From NCBI RefSeq assembly GCF_000320505.1, contig NZ_BAGX02000021.1, positions 1-64,000 on the forward strand: DNA of 64,000 nucleotides. Reading direction: 5' to 3'. Source of the stretch: Methanobrevibacter boviskoreani JH1 (GTDB lineage Archaea; Methanobacteriota; Methanobacteria; Methanobacteriales; Methanobacteriaceae). Made by a program: the position numbers and the translations under genes. Shown here in pieces: positions 48,143 to 57,645 of the stretch (position 1 is its first letter; each line of letters begins with the position of its first letter). The notes under the pieces were generated by a model. That model did not search any database. It worked only from the letters and a program-made list of their open reading frames with translations, and was not told the DNA's origin.

Positions 48143-50992
48143 TTATAAAATTTCAGTAATTATAGGTTTAAAATTAAATCCTTTATTTAATGAATAAAAA
48201 AATTCTTCTCCATCACCAATATTTTCTTCATCCAAAATATAGAAGAATTTAAATTTGTCCCATTCATTTATTTTTTCATACAATTGATCATACTTATTAA
48301 TAGTAATGTTAATCATGAATTTGTATAATATTGATGAAAATTCCTTTTTAATAAGTTTATAATAATCATGATTTTTATTTCTATTTTTAAAAAGTGATTT
48401 ATAATATTCCAACAGATTTTTACCAATTATTTTATTTTCATGATACAATTTTTTATTAGTTTTAGATGATATATACTTAATATATCTTAATTCATTAATT
48501 GAGAAAATAAAATCCTTTTTATTTTCTTTATAAAATTCAATAAAATTATTATCCTCTAATTTTTTCCAAATATTAAAATTTTCTTCAATTTTTAAAGATT
48601 CAGTAAATATATTTAAATCAGTACATATGAAAATAGAAAATTGTTCTTGATTATTATCTATTAAATGTATTCCTGTTTCTTTATCTAATAATTTTGAATA
48701 CTCTGCATTATTTAAAAATATGATATTATCCCTATCAATAAAATTAAATTTTGATTCATTTTCATTATTATGTAAATTAATTAGATCTGAAACATTGTCG
48801 TAATAATCTGAAATATCTTCAAAAGTATAGTTAGCTGATTTTTCAATTAAATTTCCAGTCGATTTAATTCTTGTTTCTTGTTCTTCATCATTATAAATAT
48901 ATTCATAATAATCTTTTTTTGAATCATTTAATTTAATTAAATATACATTACCTTTTTTAGAGGGATTATCATAACGAATAGTCAATTCTCCATTTCTATT
49001 ACAACGTCCTCTAATTTGTTCAATAGAATCTAAAATAGCATAATCTCTAATAACAAAATCAAAACTTACATCAACACCAGCTTCAATACTTTGTGTACTT
49101 ATTAAAATATATTTTTTATTTTGATTTTCATTCATATGATTAATTTTTGAAATAATTGCTTTTTTACTAGATGGTATTAAACTTGAATTCAATAAATCTA
49201 TTTCAAAGTTATACTCATCACAGTATTCACTTAAATAATCATATATTAATCTAGAAGATTTAATTGTATTAAAAACCATCAATCCTTTGTTATAATCTTG
49301 TTCAAAATTCTCTTCAACAATATCTAATAAATAATCAATAATTTCAGTATGATTTTCAGATGTTAATTCAAAAGATTTAATTTCATTTTTAATTTCTGTT
49401 CTTTTAAATAATGAATGATTAAAATATATAGAAGGATTTTCTATTAATGAAATATTAGGATATCTTAAATTAGATTTTGAATCTAATATTAATCTATTAA
49501 AATTAGGTAATGTAGCACTCATTATAATAAAATAAATATTATATTTATCTGCTAATTCATTAATAATATAATATAAACTATTCCAGTTTTTTAAAGGTAA
49601 AGATTGAATTTCATCTAGAATAATTACAGAATTTGTTAATGCAAATAATTTATATTTAGATTTTTTGTCATTTCTAATTATACTATTGAATAAGCTGACA
49701 AATGTAGTACATATTACAGGGTAGTTAAAAAAATCATCATTCAATAATATATCATATTTAAATTCATCACTTGCATCTGAAAATAAAGTTTCAGATCCAG
49801 AATAAATCTTTCTAATTTCCCCATTATCTTCTGTTAATCCATAAGAATCACATATTACATCAAAATTTTGTTCAATAATATTAATGAAAGGCATAGCATA
49901 AATAATTCTATCAATTTCAGTATTATTTATTATATCTAGTGCTAATTTCATGGAAGTGTTTGTTTTTCCAGCACCTGTAGGCATATTTAAAAAGAAAACT
50001 CTATTTTTATCAAGACTTTTAATTAAATTAAAAGATGATTCTAATAACATATTTTTTCTTAAAACATTAATATTATCAATATTTTCCAAAGAATCAGTTA
50101 TTAAATTATCATATGATAAATTTTTATTATATTTTTTATTGTAGAATGATGAAAACATTTTATTTTTTAAATCTAATGTAATTCTATTATTAAAATTTAA
50201 TTTTTTAACCTCTTCAACTGAAATATTGTATTTATTACTAGCAAAAACATCAGATACTATCAATAATGAATAAATATACATATAAAAATAGGATAATGTG
50301 CTATCATAATCTTCAATTTCATTTTTTAAATATTTTGAATTATTGTCTTGTATTTGATTAAAATAATATGGTGAAAATTTCTCATTTTCGATATCTTCTT
50401 TGCTAGCTAAATCCAAATATAATAATATAATACAAAATGTAATCCATTCACTATCATTTAAGTCATATGAAAAATGTTTATTACTTAAAATATCTTTAAT
50501 TGAGGTATGATGTCCATAGATTGTATAAGCTAATATTAATAGAATTACGGTATTTTCATCAATAATTGTCTTAAATTTAGATAAAAAAATTAATGATCCA
50601 ACAATTGAATGGGTTTTACATAATAAAGGTATATAATCTTCAAAAGAATATTTCTTTAAAAAAGTTGATTGTTCATTAAAAATTTTTTCATTATTTTTAT
50701 TTAAGCGATTTAACTGAAAATTGAATGAAATTTTTCCAATATCATGCAAGTAAACAGTATATTTAATAACTTTATTAAAATCCTCAAAAGTAAAATTTAT
50801 CAAATATTTTTGTTTAAATCTTTCATAAAAGTCTTCAATAGTTTTTTTATCTAATAAATTATCAAAAATGTATGATGTTTTTTGAATATGATTCATGAGG
50901 TATTCGTTAGTATGTGCATAAAAATAAAAAAAATCATCATTTAATTTAATAAATGATGAATCAAAATCATATTTTAAATCAAAGAAATCCAT
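48143..50992 (-). CDS. cas3: Cas3 HD nuclease-helicase
   Basis: The 949-residue protein degrades DNA recruited by Cascade. An N-terminal HD nuclease domain has H27/H35-type ligands and LHDIGK (82-87). The helicase has Walker A MPTGAGKT (about 338-345), DEIQ in VIILDEIQSLP (about 457), SATLP, and motif VI QIRGRCNRNG. The first 19 bases overlap the end of cas5, so translation is coupled. Length fits I-B Cas3. All catalytic motifs I can see are intact. Confidence 0.95.
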   Translation of the reverse strand: MDFFDLKYDFDSSFIKLNDDFFYFYAHTNEYLMNHIQKTSYIFDNLLDKKTIEDFYERFKQKYLINFTFEDFNKVIKYTVYLHDIGKISFNFQLNRLNKNNEKIFNEQSTFLKKYSFEDYIPLLCKTHSIVGSLIFLSKFKTIIDENTVILLILAYTIYGHHTSIKDILSNKHFSYDLNDSEWITFCIILLYLDLASKEDIENEKFSPYYFNQIQDNNSKYLKNEIEDYDSTLSYFYMYIYSLLIVSDVFASNKYNISVEEVKKLNFNNRITLDLKNKMFSSFYNKKYNKNLSYDNLITDSLENIDNINVLRKNMLLESSFNLIKSLDKNRVFFLNMPTGAGKTNTSMKLALDIINNTEIDRIIYAMPFINIIEQNFDVICDSYGLTEDNGEIRKIYSGSETLFSDASDEFKYDILLNDDFFNYPVICTTFVSLFNSIIRNDKKSKYKLFALTNSVIILDEIQSLPLKNWNSLYYIINELADKYNIYFIIMSATLPNFNRLILDSKSNLRYPNISLIENPSIYFNHSLFKRTEIKNEIKSFELTSENHTEIIDYLLDIVEENFEQDYNKGLMVFNTIKSSRLIYDYLSEYCDEYNFEIDLLNSSLIPSSKKAIISKINHMNENQNKKYILISTQSIEAGVDVSFDFVIRDYAILDSIEQIRGRCNRNGELTIRYDNPSKKGNVYLIKLNDSKKDYYEYIYNDEEQETRIKSTGNLIEKSANYTFEDISDYYDNVSDLINLHNNENESKFNFIDRDNIIFLNNAEYSKLLDKETGIHLIDNNQEQFSIFICTDLNIFTESLKIEENFNIWKKLEDNNFIEFYKENKKDFIFSINELRYIKYISSKTNKKLYHENKIIGKNLLEYYKSLFKNRNKNHDYYKLIKKEFSSILYKFMINITINKYDQLYEKINEWDKFKFFYILDEENIGDGEEFFYSLNKGFNFKPIITEIL

Positions 50993-51798
50993 TTTTTATC
51001 TCCAATATTATATAATTCTAAAAAACAATTATCTTTTAATTCAATATCCGAGAAATAGCATTCTTCATTTTTATTTATAGAATAAAATGAAATTGGTGAA
51101 AATTCAAATTCTACAAAATTTTCTCTTTTTATAGGATAATCATGTATAAAATATTCATAAAAACTTTCTAATTTTTTGGAGTTTCCACCAGAAAATAATA
51201 CTTTTTTCTTATTAATTTTTTTAGATTTTAATACTGCATTTTTTATATCTCTTCTGTTAAGTGAACCATAAATTCCATTTCCTGAGGAAAAAAAATCATT
51301 CTTATTAGAATTATCTAGTTTAAATGTTTCATATTTAAAAACGTTAATAAACTTGTAATTTAACATAAATTCATTTTTCCCCATATATAAATTAAAGACG
51401 GATTGTTGTGACTTAATTCTTTCTAAAAATATATTTTTTTCAGATTCTAATGAATTAGGGAAAACAATGAATAATTTATAGTAAGGATTGATTAAAACAT
51501 CTTGTCTAATATTACTTATGCCATTATTAGAAACCTGATTAAATGTTACTCTTTTTGTTTTTAGGGGAAATAATGGTTGAATTGAAACTTTAATGTCATT
51601 AAGTTTTTCAATACAATATGTATTAATACCTTCATTATTAGTTATATAATCATCAAATTTATAACCTAAAATCGCACCAATCATACCTATTATAGAAGTT
51701 TTTGGTGGAATAAAATAGGTTAACATTCCACCACTATTTGAAAAAGGTTTAGTAAAACAACCAAATTTACTCCAAATATCTAATTCTATAATTTCCAT
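50974..51798 (-). CDS. cas5: Cas5 (type I-B)
   Basis: The 274-residue RAMP-fold protein caps the 5' handle end of crRNA in Cascade. The N-terminus has the family signature LDIWSKFGCFTKPFSNSGGM and PPKTSIIGMIGAILGY (31-46). It lies between cas7 (15-base gap) and cas3 (19-base overlap). TAAGGTAATTTG precedes the ATG. Confidence 0.94.
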   Translation of the reverse strand: MEIIELDIWSKFGCFTKPFSNSGGMLTYFIPPKTSIIGMIGAILGYKFDDYITNNEGINTYCIEKLNDIKVSIQPLFPLKTKRVTFNQVSNNGISNIRQDVLINPYYKLFIVFPNSLESEKNIFLERIKSQQSVFNLYMGKNEFMLNYKFINVFKYETFKLDNSNKNDFFSSGNGIYGSLNRRDIKNAVLKSKKINKKKVLFSGGNSKKLESFYEYFIHDYPIKRENFVEFEFSPISFYSINKNEECYFSDIELKDNCFLELYNIGDKKWISLI

Positions 51799-51813
51799 AC
51801 AAATTACCTTAAT

Positions 51814-52782
51814 TTAATTTTTAATTAAATCAATTGGATCTTTAGATGAAATTTTATCTCTTAATTTAAAATCGGTTTTTTCATCTAAAGTTTCTCCACC
51901 ATATTCCAAAATTAAATCCTCAGAATCATAATATAAATCAATACTTTCAATAAAATCACAGTATTTTTCTAATTTTTTAAATAGTTTATCACAATTTAAC
52001 TTGAGAATTTCATGATTTACTTTATGTTGTTTTTTATTAGAAACTTCAATCAATTCTTTTAATTCTCCAATATTCAAAATAGTATTATCTTTGTTAATAA
52101 ATTTAATTAAAATTAATAATTTTGAATCAGTTTTTTTACTTGTTGACTTCCTTAAATTAGTTCCAAACCATAAAGATTTTTTAAATAACTCTAAATCAGA
52201 CTTTAATAATAAATTTTTATAAACATTTGGATTAATAGTTATATCATATGAAATTATTGCATCATCAACAATTGATTCTGAACCATTAGTTTTTTGTTTT
52301 CCAGTAGTTGTTGCAAAAGGGGCACCAATTTGAATACGTTTAATTTGTGCTTCGTTAATATCAACACCATAAGTTAATTGAATTGGTCCATATATTTGTT
52401 TTGAATCCTTTGTAAAACTAAATGTCCCTCCAAACATTCTAACATCTGGTGAACATTTTATTAAAGATTCAAAAGGATTATCTTCTTTTTTAAAAAATTC
52501 ATATACATCGTCACGGGTTTTAAATTTATTTTCTTCTTTTTTTGCACCTTTAACTAATCTTGGGAAGAAAAATACAATATTTTCTTTATTCTCCAAATCT
52601 TCAACAGATTCATGAATATATTTTCTAACATTATATTTTATACATTTATCAGTTGTAAATATTTCTCCATCAAAGTTTCTTGGAGAATTATCTACAAAAT
52701 CCCCATTAGGATTTCCTAAAATGGTTTCAGTTAAATATATTCCTTGATAATAATTTTTAACATATTCTTTATCAGTTTCCAT
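51814..52782 (-). CDS. cas7: Cas7 (type I-B, Csh2)
   Basis: The 322-residue backbone subunit of Cascade binds along the crRNA spacer. Typical stretches are LTETILGNPNGDFVDNSPRN near 17-36, KCIKYNVRKYIHE near 46, a DVRMFGG segment near 113 and IQLTYGVDINEAQIKRIQIG near 133, followed by GAPFATTTGKQ. The gap of 108 bases to cas8b may allow extra regulation or simply higher expression of this multi-copy subunit. Confidence 0.95.
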   Translation of the reverse strand: METDKEYVKNYYQGIYLTETILGNPNGDFVDNSPRNFDGEIFTTDKCIKYNVRKYIHESVEDLENKENIVFFFPRLVKGAKKEENKFKTRDDVYEFFKKEDNPFESLIKCSPDVRMFGGTFSFTKDSKQIYGPIQLTYGVDINEAQIKRIQIGAPFATTTGKQKTNGSESIVDDAIISYDITINPNVYKNLLLKSDLELFKKSLWFGTNLRKSTSKKTDSKLLILIKFINKDNTILNIGELKELIEVSNKKQHKVNHEILKLNCDKLFKKLEKYCDFIESIDLYYDSEDLILEYGGETLDEKTDFKLRDKISSKDPIDLIKN

Positions 52783-52890
52783 AATATCACTTATATTTTT
52801 TTAATTTTAATTTTTATATTAAATGGCATTTCACCAATATTATTAATTTATTGAAAAATTTAAAAAGTTTAATCTTAAATTGAAATAAGA

Positions 52891-54963
52891 TTATTCAGAA
52901 CCATAACTTGAAGATAATATATTCTCTGTATAATATCCTGTAAAAATTAATAATAAATAATCTTCAAAATAAAATTCATCTTCATCAAATAATGAGTTTA
53001 AATCTTTTTCTAATATTTTAAAAATAAACTTACCTTTTTTATTCATTTTTTCAATATAATAATTGTTTTTTTGTAGGACTTCGGTTGCAAATAATTTTAA
53101 AACATTATATTTATTACAATTTAAAATAAAATTGGAGAAAACTTCCCCATTTTTGTTGTTACTCCTTTTAAAATTGTCAATTAAGGAAATAAATTGTCCC
53201 AATAAATAATATTTTAATGAACAATCCTCTTCAATTAATTTAAAGATTTCTTCTTCATCCTCAGCTGAAATCTTTTTTTCTTCATCTTCAGTTGAACTCT
53301 GGTCATTATTCTTAATATTATATTTTGAAAAAATATTTTTTAATTCTTTTATATTGTCTTCATTCAACATTTTATCCTCCAAAAATTCTTTATTCAACAT
53401 ATAATAATAATTTAAATTTTGGATAATAGAATTTCTATACGAATTTTCATTATTTGTGTTCTTTTGATATTTTAGTAATAGATTTAAAACAATTTCATTC
53501 AACATTTTTCTGTTTAAAGAATCACTATTTAATTCATAAATAAAACTAAAAATACTATTCATATATTTAACAAATATTGACACTGTTTTAGAATCAAAAC
53601 CCCTAAAAATACCTTTCTCTCCACTAATATCATTTAAGTATATATCATAAAAATTAAATAAATTTGGATATTTAACCCCTTCTTTGTTAATATTAACAAA
53701 AAATGATTTAAAAATGTATTCTAAGTCAAAAAGATTAGTTATATAATTTTTTTCTTTAGTAATATCAAAAGTTAAAGGCTCATTTAATAAATAGTTGCAA
53801 CAATTACCCTCATTATATAATTTTATTTTTTTATTAAATTCTACTAAAAATGCTTGATAATTTTCTACATATTTATTTATTATATAAGTATTGCCTTTAC
53901 TTTCACTGTAAAAAATCAAATCATAGTTAAAATCATTTGAATTATCTTTTAAAAATTCATTAATTTTTGAAAATGAAGGTTTATCTGTATTTGATATTTT
54001 TGTAAAAGAACTATACTCTTTATTTCCTTTAGATTTAGGTATAATCATTATAGGTGCATTTAAACTTTTCTTAATATTATTCTCTGCAGTACGTAAATAA
54101 GAATTACATTCATTACATATTCTTAAATGTGCATTATTCATTTTATTTGAATAATTAAATGAAGAAGATTTAGATAATGCATAACTTCCTATTGAAGAAT
54201 AAGTTATACTTTCTTTTCCACAAAATGAACAGTGCCCCCTCTCAAAATTTTTAATTTTTTCTTCTCTTTTTTTAAAAATCTTTGAATAAAAAATAAATAT
54301 ATCATTAATTAAATCTAATTCATTATTAAAACAACAAGCTAAATAAAAATTAGATTCATCTTTTTTTATAAATTCCTCGGATTGCTTTAAATTTATAATC
54401 TTTTTAGAAATTTCATCAGATTTTTCCAAAATAAAACTATAATAATCAATTATTAATGAAGAAATTTTATCATAAGAATAATCATTAAAAAATTTTAAAA
54501 AAAATGACTTTTCAAGCTTATTTAAAGGACAAGAATTTATAAAATTATTATAATCATTGTAAATATTATTTAATACAGCATTAAATTCTTTATTATTTTT
54601 GTTAGATTTAACTGAACGTTCAATTTTTTTTTGAAAATTGATAAATTTTTTTTCACTAAATTTTTTATTTTTTAAAAAATCATTATCTAATTTTATAAAA
54701 AATGGAGATAAACCTAATAAATGTGATTTAGATGGAATCATAAATCTTTGATCTGTAGATATAAAAAAATCATTATGAAAAATTGAGTGATTAAAATATT
54801 TATTAAAATCAAATGATTCTTTCTTATAAAAATCAACAAGTTCAAAATTATAATTATCAAAATTAACCAATAATATATAATCTTTATCTTTTGTATCTTT
54901 TCCAAAATCATCTAAATTATTTTCAGATAACCATTTACCATATTCGATTAAATCATAAATCAT
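52891..54963 (-). CDS. cas8b: Cas8b (Csh1-type) large subunit
   Basis: The 690-residue large subunit of type I-B Cascade recognises the PAM and recruits Cas3. The N-terminus (MIYDLIEYGKWLSEN) is typical of the TM1802/Csh1 group. A zinc-finger pair CSFCGKES near 240 and CNECNSYL near 285 is visible. The sequence is Lys/Asn/Ile-rich, as is the whole operon. ATG 54963 follows GGGTGA by 8 bases; the GTG at 54975 lies inside that ribosome site and is less likely. It starts 17 bases after cas6. Confidence 0.92.
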   Translation of the reverse strand: MIYDLIEYGKWLSENNLDDFGKDTKDKDYILLVNFDNYNFELVDFYKKESFDFNKYFNHSIFHNDFFISTDQRFMIPSKSHLLGLSPFFIKLDNDFLKNKKFSEKKFINFQKKIERSVKSNKNNKEFNAVLNNIYNDYNNFINSCPLNKLEKSFFLKFFNDYSYDKISSLIIDYYSFILEKSDEISKKIINLKQSEEFIKKDESNFYLACCFNNELDLINDIFIFYSKIFKKREEKIKNFERGHCSFCGKESITYSSIGSYALSKSSSFNYSNKMNNAHLRICNECNSYLRTAENNIKKSLNAPIMIIPKSKGNKEYSSFTKISNTDKPSFSKINEFLKDNSNDFNYDLIFYSESKGNTYIINKYVENYQAFLVEFNKKIKLYNEGNCCNYLLNEPLTFDITKEKNYITNLFDLEYIFKSFFVNINKEGVKYPNLFNFYDIYLNDISGEKGIFRGFDSKTVSIFVKYMNSIFSFIYELNSDSLNRKMLNEIVLNLLLKYQKNTNNENSYRNSIIQNLNYYYMLNKEFLEDKMLNEDNIKELKNIFSKYNIKNNDQSSTEDEEKKISAEDEEEIFKLIEEDCSLKYYLLGQFISLIDNFKRSNNKNGEVFSNFILNCNKYNVLKLFATEVLQKNNYYIEKMNKKGKFIFKILEKDLNSLFDEDEFYFEDYLLLIFTGYYTENILSSSYGSE

Positions 54964-54980
54964 AAAATAATTCACCCATA

Positions 54981-55709
54981 TTATATTAAATCAATCATAC
55001 CAAATCCTAATCCTGATTTTTCGCCTAAACCAGCATCGTATGCAAATTTCAACAATTCTTTATCTCCTTCCAATATTAAATCCATCATATAAGCCCTATG
55101 AAAAGTTCTTTTATCACCTTTTTCAATTGAAATTCTTTTACTTTTTACATTTCTCATTTCTGAATAAATCTTAATTTTTTTATCAGTTCCATCTAAATCA
55201 TTGTACTTTAAATATTTATTAATCAAATTTTTCTCAAGATTTCTAAAGAACTGATCCCCGGGCGCAAGATCCCAAACTTTTAGATTACCCTTAATTTCTT
55301 TTTTAGTTCTTACAATTATCGGAGACAAAGTTTTAACATTAATTTTATCTGCAAAATCTGGAACAGGAAGTAATTCTACTTTCTGTACAAAAAGATCTTC
55401 ACCAATGAAGTTAACAGTTAAATCATCGAGGAACCCTTCAACAAGACTTTTGATTAAATAATCATCAGAAGAAGAAATTAAAAAGTCAATCATCCCATTT
55501 TGAGATAAAAAGCCTTGTTTTGTAATTTTAAAATTATGTATATGTATTTGAGAAAAAGTAAAATATTTGTAAGAATTAGAAGAGTGTAATTTTTTAGAAA
55601 ACTCTAAATCAGCAATTTTATTATAAATAATGGCTGATATTATGTGATTATAATTAAAAGGTATTTTCAATCTATTATTTTTAGATTTCAATAAAATTTT
55701 AAGTCTCAT
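54981..55709 (-). CDS. cas6: Cas6 crRNA endonuclease
   Basis: The 242-residue Cas6 cuts pre-crRNA within each repeat, leaving an 8-base 5' handle. It has a ferredoxin-like RAMP fold with an early histidine candidate in NYNHIISAIIYNKI (residue about 24), FTFSQIHIHNFKI and the C-terminal glycine-rich loop GLGEKSGLGFG. It heads the operon. The ATG at 55709 follows GGGTGTGAAT; the codon at 55715 overlaps the ribosome site. Confidence 0.94.
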   Translation of the reverse strand: MRLKILLKSKNNRLKIPFNYNHIISAIIYNKIADLEFSKKLHSSNSYKYFTFSQIHIHNFKITKQGFLSQNGMIDFLISSSDDYLIKSLVEGFLDDLTVNFIGEDLFVQKVELLPVPDFADKINVKTLSPIIVRTKKEIKGNLKVWDLAPGDQFFRNLEKNLINKYLKYNDLDGTDKKIKIYSEMRNVKSKRISIEKGDKRTFHRAYMMDLILEGDKELLKFAYDAGLGEKSGLGFGMIDLI

Positions 55710-55770
55710 ATTCACACCCTTTTTATAGTTTTATATCTTTTTTTTAATTATTTATATAATTTTCTATTTA
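55710..55770 (-). promoter_or_regulatory. promoter of the cas operon
   Basis: On the minus strand ATTATATAAA (plus-strand 55751-55760) forms a TATA box with an A-rich upstream flank. Transcription would start about 25 bases on, near 55728, giving a leader of about 20 bases before cas6. No other good promoter is seen before cas2, so all eight genes probably form one transcript. Confidence 0.55.
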
Positions 55771-55961
55771 AACTCGGTATTTTTTCTATATTTTTTAACT
55801 ATTTTATAAAAATTTGGTTAATAATTAAATATTAAAATTTTTCCAATAATTTTTTAATTTTTAATTAAATATTTCTTAACTTATATTATTTTTTCTATAT
55901 ACTTATTTTATCATAATCCATTTAATTATAATTTTATTTTTTATTAAAATTTTATTTTAAA
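55771..55961. other. A+T-rich spacer between cas promoter and relic repeats
   Basis: No gene, hairpin or intact repeat is seen. The stretch is almost pure A and T. Confidence 0.35.
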
Positions 55962-56119
55962 CTTTTAATCCAAAAATATATTATTTTAATAATCGGATTT
56001 ATAAATCATATATTGTGGAATATGATTTTAATCATATAATGTCTTATTTTAATTTGATAATTCAAATTATTCAATTTAAGTATAAACTATTTTCAATCCT
56101 ATAATGGTCTTATTTTAAT
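55962..56119 (+). CRISPR. decayed CRISPR repeats (relic mini-array)
   Basis: The unit at 56090-56119 matches the 30-base repeat of the main array at 28 positions. The one at 56025-56053 matches after one deletion and three substitutions. They are 66 bases apart (end to end), exactly the main array's period, with a 36-base A+T-rich pseudo-spacer. A still weaker third copy (55962-55990) shares TTTTAATCC and TTATTTTAAT. The orientation is the same as in the main array. Confidence 0.75.
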
Positions 56120-56354
56120 TCCAAGATTTAACAGGAACACCAATTTTTTCTCCAGTCTGGAAATATTCATGTTCACGGTCTACAATCTGATAGTCTTTAT
56201 AGGCTACAGCTATTTCACGGATTTCCTCAGGTGTAAAAGGTTTTTCACCGCGATTATAATCACAGTCCGCTTCTCCAGGAATCATTACCGGTGCAGTAAA
56301 AAGTAGTTCGTTGGTTTTATCACTTTTTTGTGATATTTGTTGTAGTGATTTCAA
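56115..56354 (-). CDS. fragment resembling a viral prohead protease (XkdF-like) N-terminus
   Basis: The 79-residue frame reads like the first part of XkdF-type phage serine proteases: LLFTAPVMIPGEADCDYNRG (18-37), FTPEEIREIAVAYKDYQIVD (40-59), REHEYFQTGEKIGVPVKSW. The catalytic remainder is absent, and the stop codon (56115-56117) lies inside the relic CRISPR repeat. It therefore looks like a truncated viral gene joined to an old array. The start has AGGGTGATTTGCATTG, a good GGTGAT ribosome site. It might still be expressed as a small protein. Family assignment is by motif memory only. Confidence 0.55.
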   Translation of the reverse strand: MKSLQQISQKSDKTNELLFTAPVMIPGEADCDYNRGEKPFTPEEIREIAVAYKDYQIVDREHEYFQTGEKIGVPVKSWN

Positions 56355-56404
56355 TGCAAATCACCCTATAATTGTTTTTAATTATTTATTTTAAAATTAG
56401 GAGT

Positions 56405-56510
56405 TTGAAGGGAAGAAAAAAAGAATTATCCTAAAAAGAGCTTTTTAACATGAAAAACATTATAATAGTATAAACAAAAAAAAGGATTTCATATATATTC
56501 TTCCCTTCAA
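56405..56510. repeat. 106-bp element bounded by 13-bp inverted repeats
   Basis: TTGAAGGGAAGAA (56405-56417) and its exact complement TTCTTCCCTTCAA (56498-56510) bound 80 A-rich bases. It could be a large hairpin or a small MITE-like element. No target-site duplication is evident. It lies in the gap 56355-56621. Confidence 0.5.
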
Positions 56511-56621
56511 TAATATAAGGTGGACAAATAGAACCACCCAAAAAAAATAATAATAAAAATAAATTGTAATTAACAATTAATTACAAAAAAGATTAAATTT
56601 AGAATTTTATAGGAATAATAT

Positions 56622-56849
56622 TTATTTAATACATTCTTTTGGTATTTTTCTTACATAAGGATTGTCATTAATTATTTCTTCAATGAGATTACCCTTTTTA
56701 TTAAATAATACACATCTTCGTTGAGTTGTGTTAGCATGTCCTCCTTCCCCAAATTTTATATGATTTTTAATCCCATAATCTATTTTTAATATGAAATCTG
56801 AAAATATTATTTCCTCTTTTTTAACATTTTCCTCATCATTCATTGACAT
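56622..56849 (-). CDS. small protein, paralogue of the next gene, unknown
   Basis: The 75-residue protein shares a pattern with its upstream neighbour: E-I-x-F-SDF-I-x-KIDYG near 15-27, then RR, LF(N/D)K(K/E)GNLIEE(I/V)I, and DNPY near 62. It is acidic with no signal or membrane segment. GGGGGAGGTATATATTTT before the start is a good ribosome site. Function unknown. It belongs to the four-gene block between relic repeats and the live array. Confidence 0.65.
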   Translation of the reverse strand: MSMNDEENVKKEEIIFSDFILKIDYGIKNHIKFGEGGHANTTQRRCVLFNKKGNLIEEIINDNPYVRKIPKECIK

Positions 56850-56968
56850 AAAATATATACCTCCCCCATATCACAACTTTTTTTAATCATCTTTTTTCTA
56901 CATTAATCAAAAAAATAGAATTATTATAATTAAATTAATTATTAATTACAAAAAAAGCTTTTGCAGGA

Positions 56969-57229
56969 TTAATAAATAATATTATTGTTTTCTGAAAAAA
57001 CCTCATTTAAATCTTCATATGGAAAATCAAATTGATAAGGATTATCATCAATTACCTCTTCAATAAGATTACCCTCCTTATCAAACAATCTAAACCTACG
57101 ATTACATGCATCAGAACATCCTATAAACCCAAATTCTCCCTTATTTTTATCACCATAATCAATTTTCACTATGAAATCTGAAAAAAATATTTCATCCTCA
57201 TCAACATTACCAAAAAGTATTACAGACAT
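56969..57229 (-). CDS. small protein, paralogue of the previous gene, unknown
   Basis: The 86-residue protein shares about half its residues with the 75-residue neighbour over SDFIVKIDYGDK, RLFDKEGNLIEEVIDDNPY and the charged middle. It has two cysteines (GCSDAC) the other lacks, and a longer acidic tail. GGGGATAAGTT precedes the ATG. The pair must come from a local duplication. No known family is recognised. Confidence 0.68.
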   Translation of the reverse strand: MSVILFGNVDEDEIFFSDFIVKIDYGDKNKGEFGFIGCSDACNRRFRLFDKEGNLIEEVIDDNPYQFDFPYEDLNEVFSENNNIIY

Positions 57230-57261
57230 AACTTATCCCCGCACAAAAATCATCTTATTTT

Positions 57262-57645
57262 TTATTCCTCATCAATTAATTTAACAAGATCTTTATGTTC
57301 CGGATATTTTTTAATCAAATCCAAAGCCATACGGACATCATCTTCATAAATATCTTCAATGTCATATTCATACATTTTTCCAAAAAGATTAACCCATTGA
57401 TATAAACCTAATGTTCCTTTTCCATCAACATCCAAATCTCTCATAAATCTTTCATGTACCTTCTCATGATGGGTCATAAGTAAAGGAATACAAGCATCAG
57501 GTAAACTAACAAGCTCTTCTATATGTTGTAAAATATATGGTCTATTAATTTTATATTTTTTATGTAATTGTTCATCATATTCTGATGCTAATACTCCATC
57601 AAGTGTATATTCAAATTCATATCCAGGTATTAAATTGCTTTTCAT
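57262..57645 (-). CDS. 127-residue acidic protein, unknown
   Basis: The product is soluble and mostly helical, with notable stretches KINRPYILQHIEELVSLPDA, HHEKVHERFMRDLDVDGKGT and a C-terminal repeat-like KKYPEHKDLVKLIDEE. I recognise no family. GGAGG lies 10 bases before the start, the strongest ribosome site of the block. A TATA-like CTTATAAAC lies about 45 bases up (plus-strand 57690-57698), between this gene and the first CRISPR repeat. It leads the small-gene block and could also be read by transcription through the array. Confidence 0.7.
   Translation of the reverse strand: MKSNLIPGYEFEYTLDGVLASEYDEQLHKKYKINRPYILQHIEELVSLPDACIPLLMTHHEKVHERFMRDLDVDGKGTLGLYQWVNLFGKMYEYDIEDIYEDDVRMALDLIKKYPEHKDLVKLIDEE

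Noticed and set aside
46262-55709. A fused, missing or inactive cas gene in the operon
   Set aside because: All eight type I-B genes are present, of normal length and with the catalytic motifs I looked for, so this part appears ordinary and functional.
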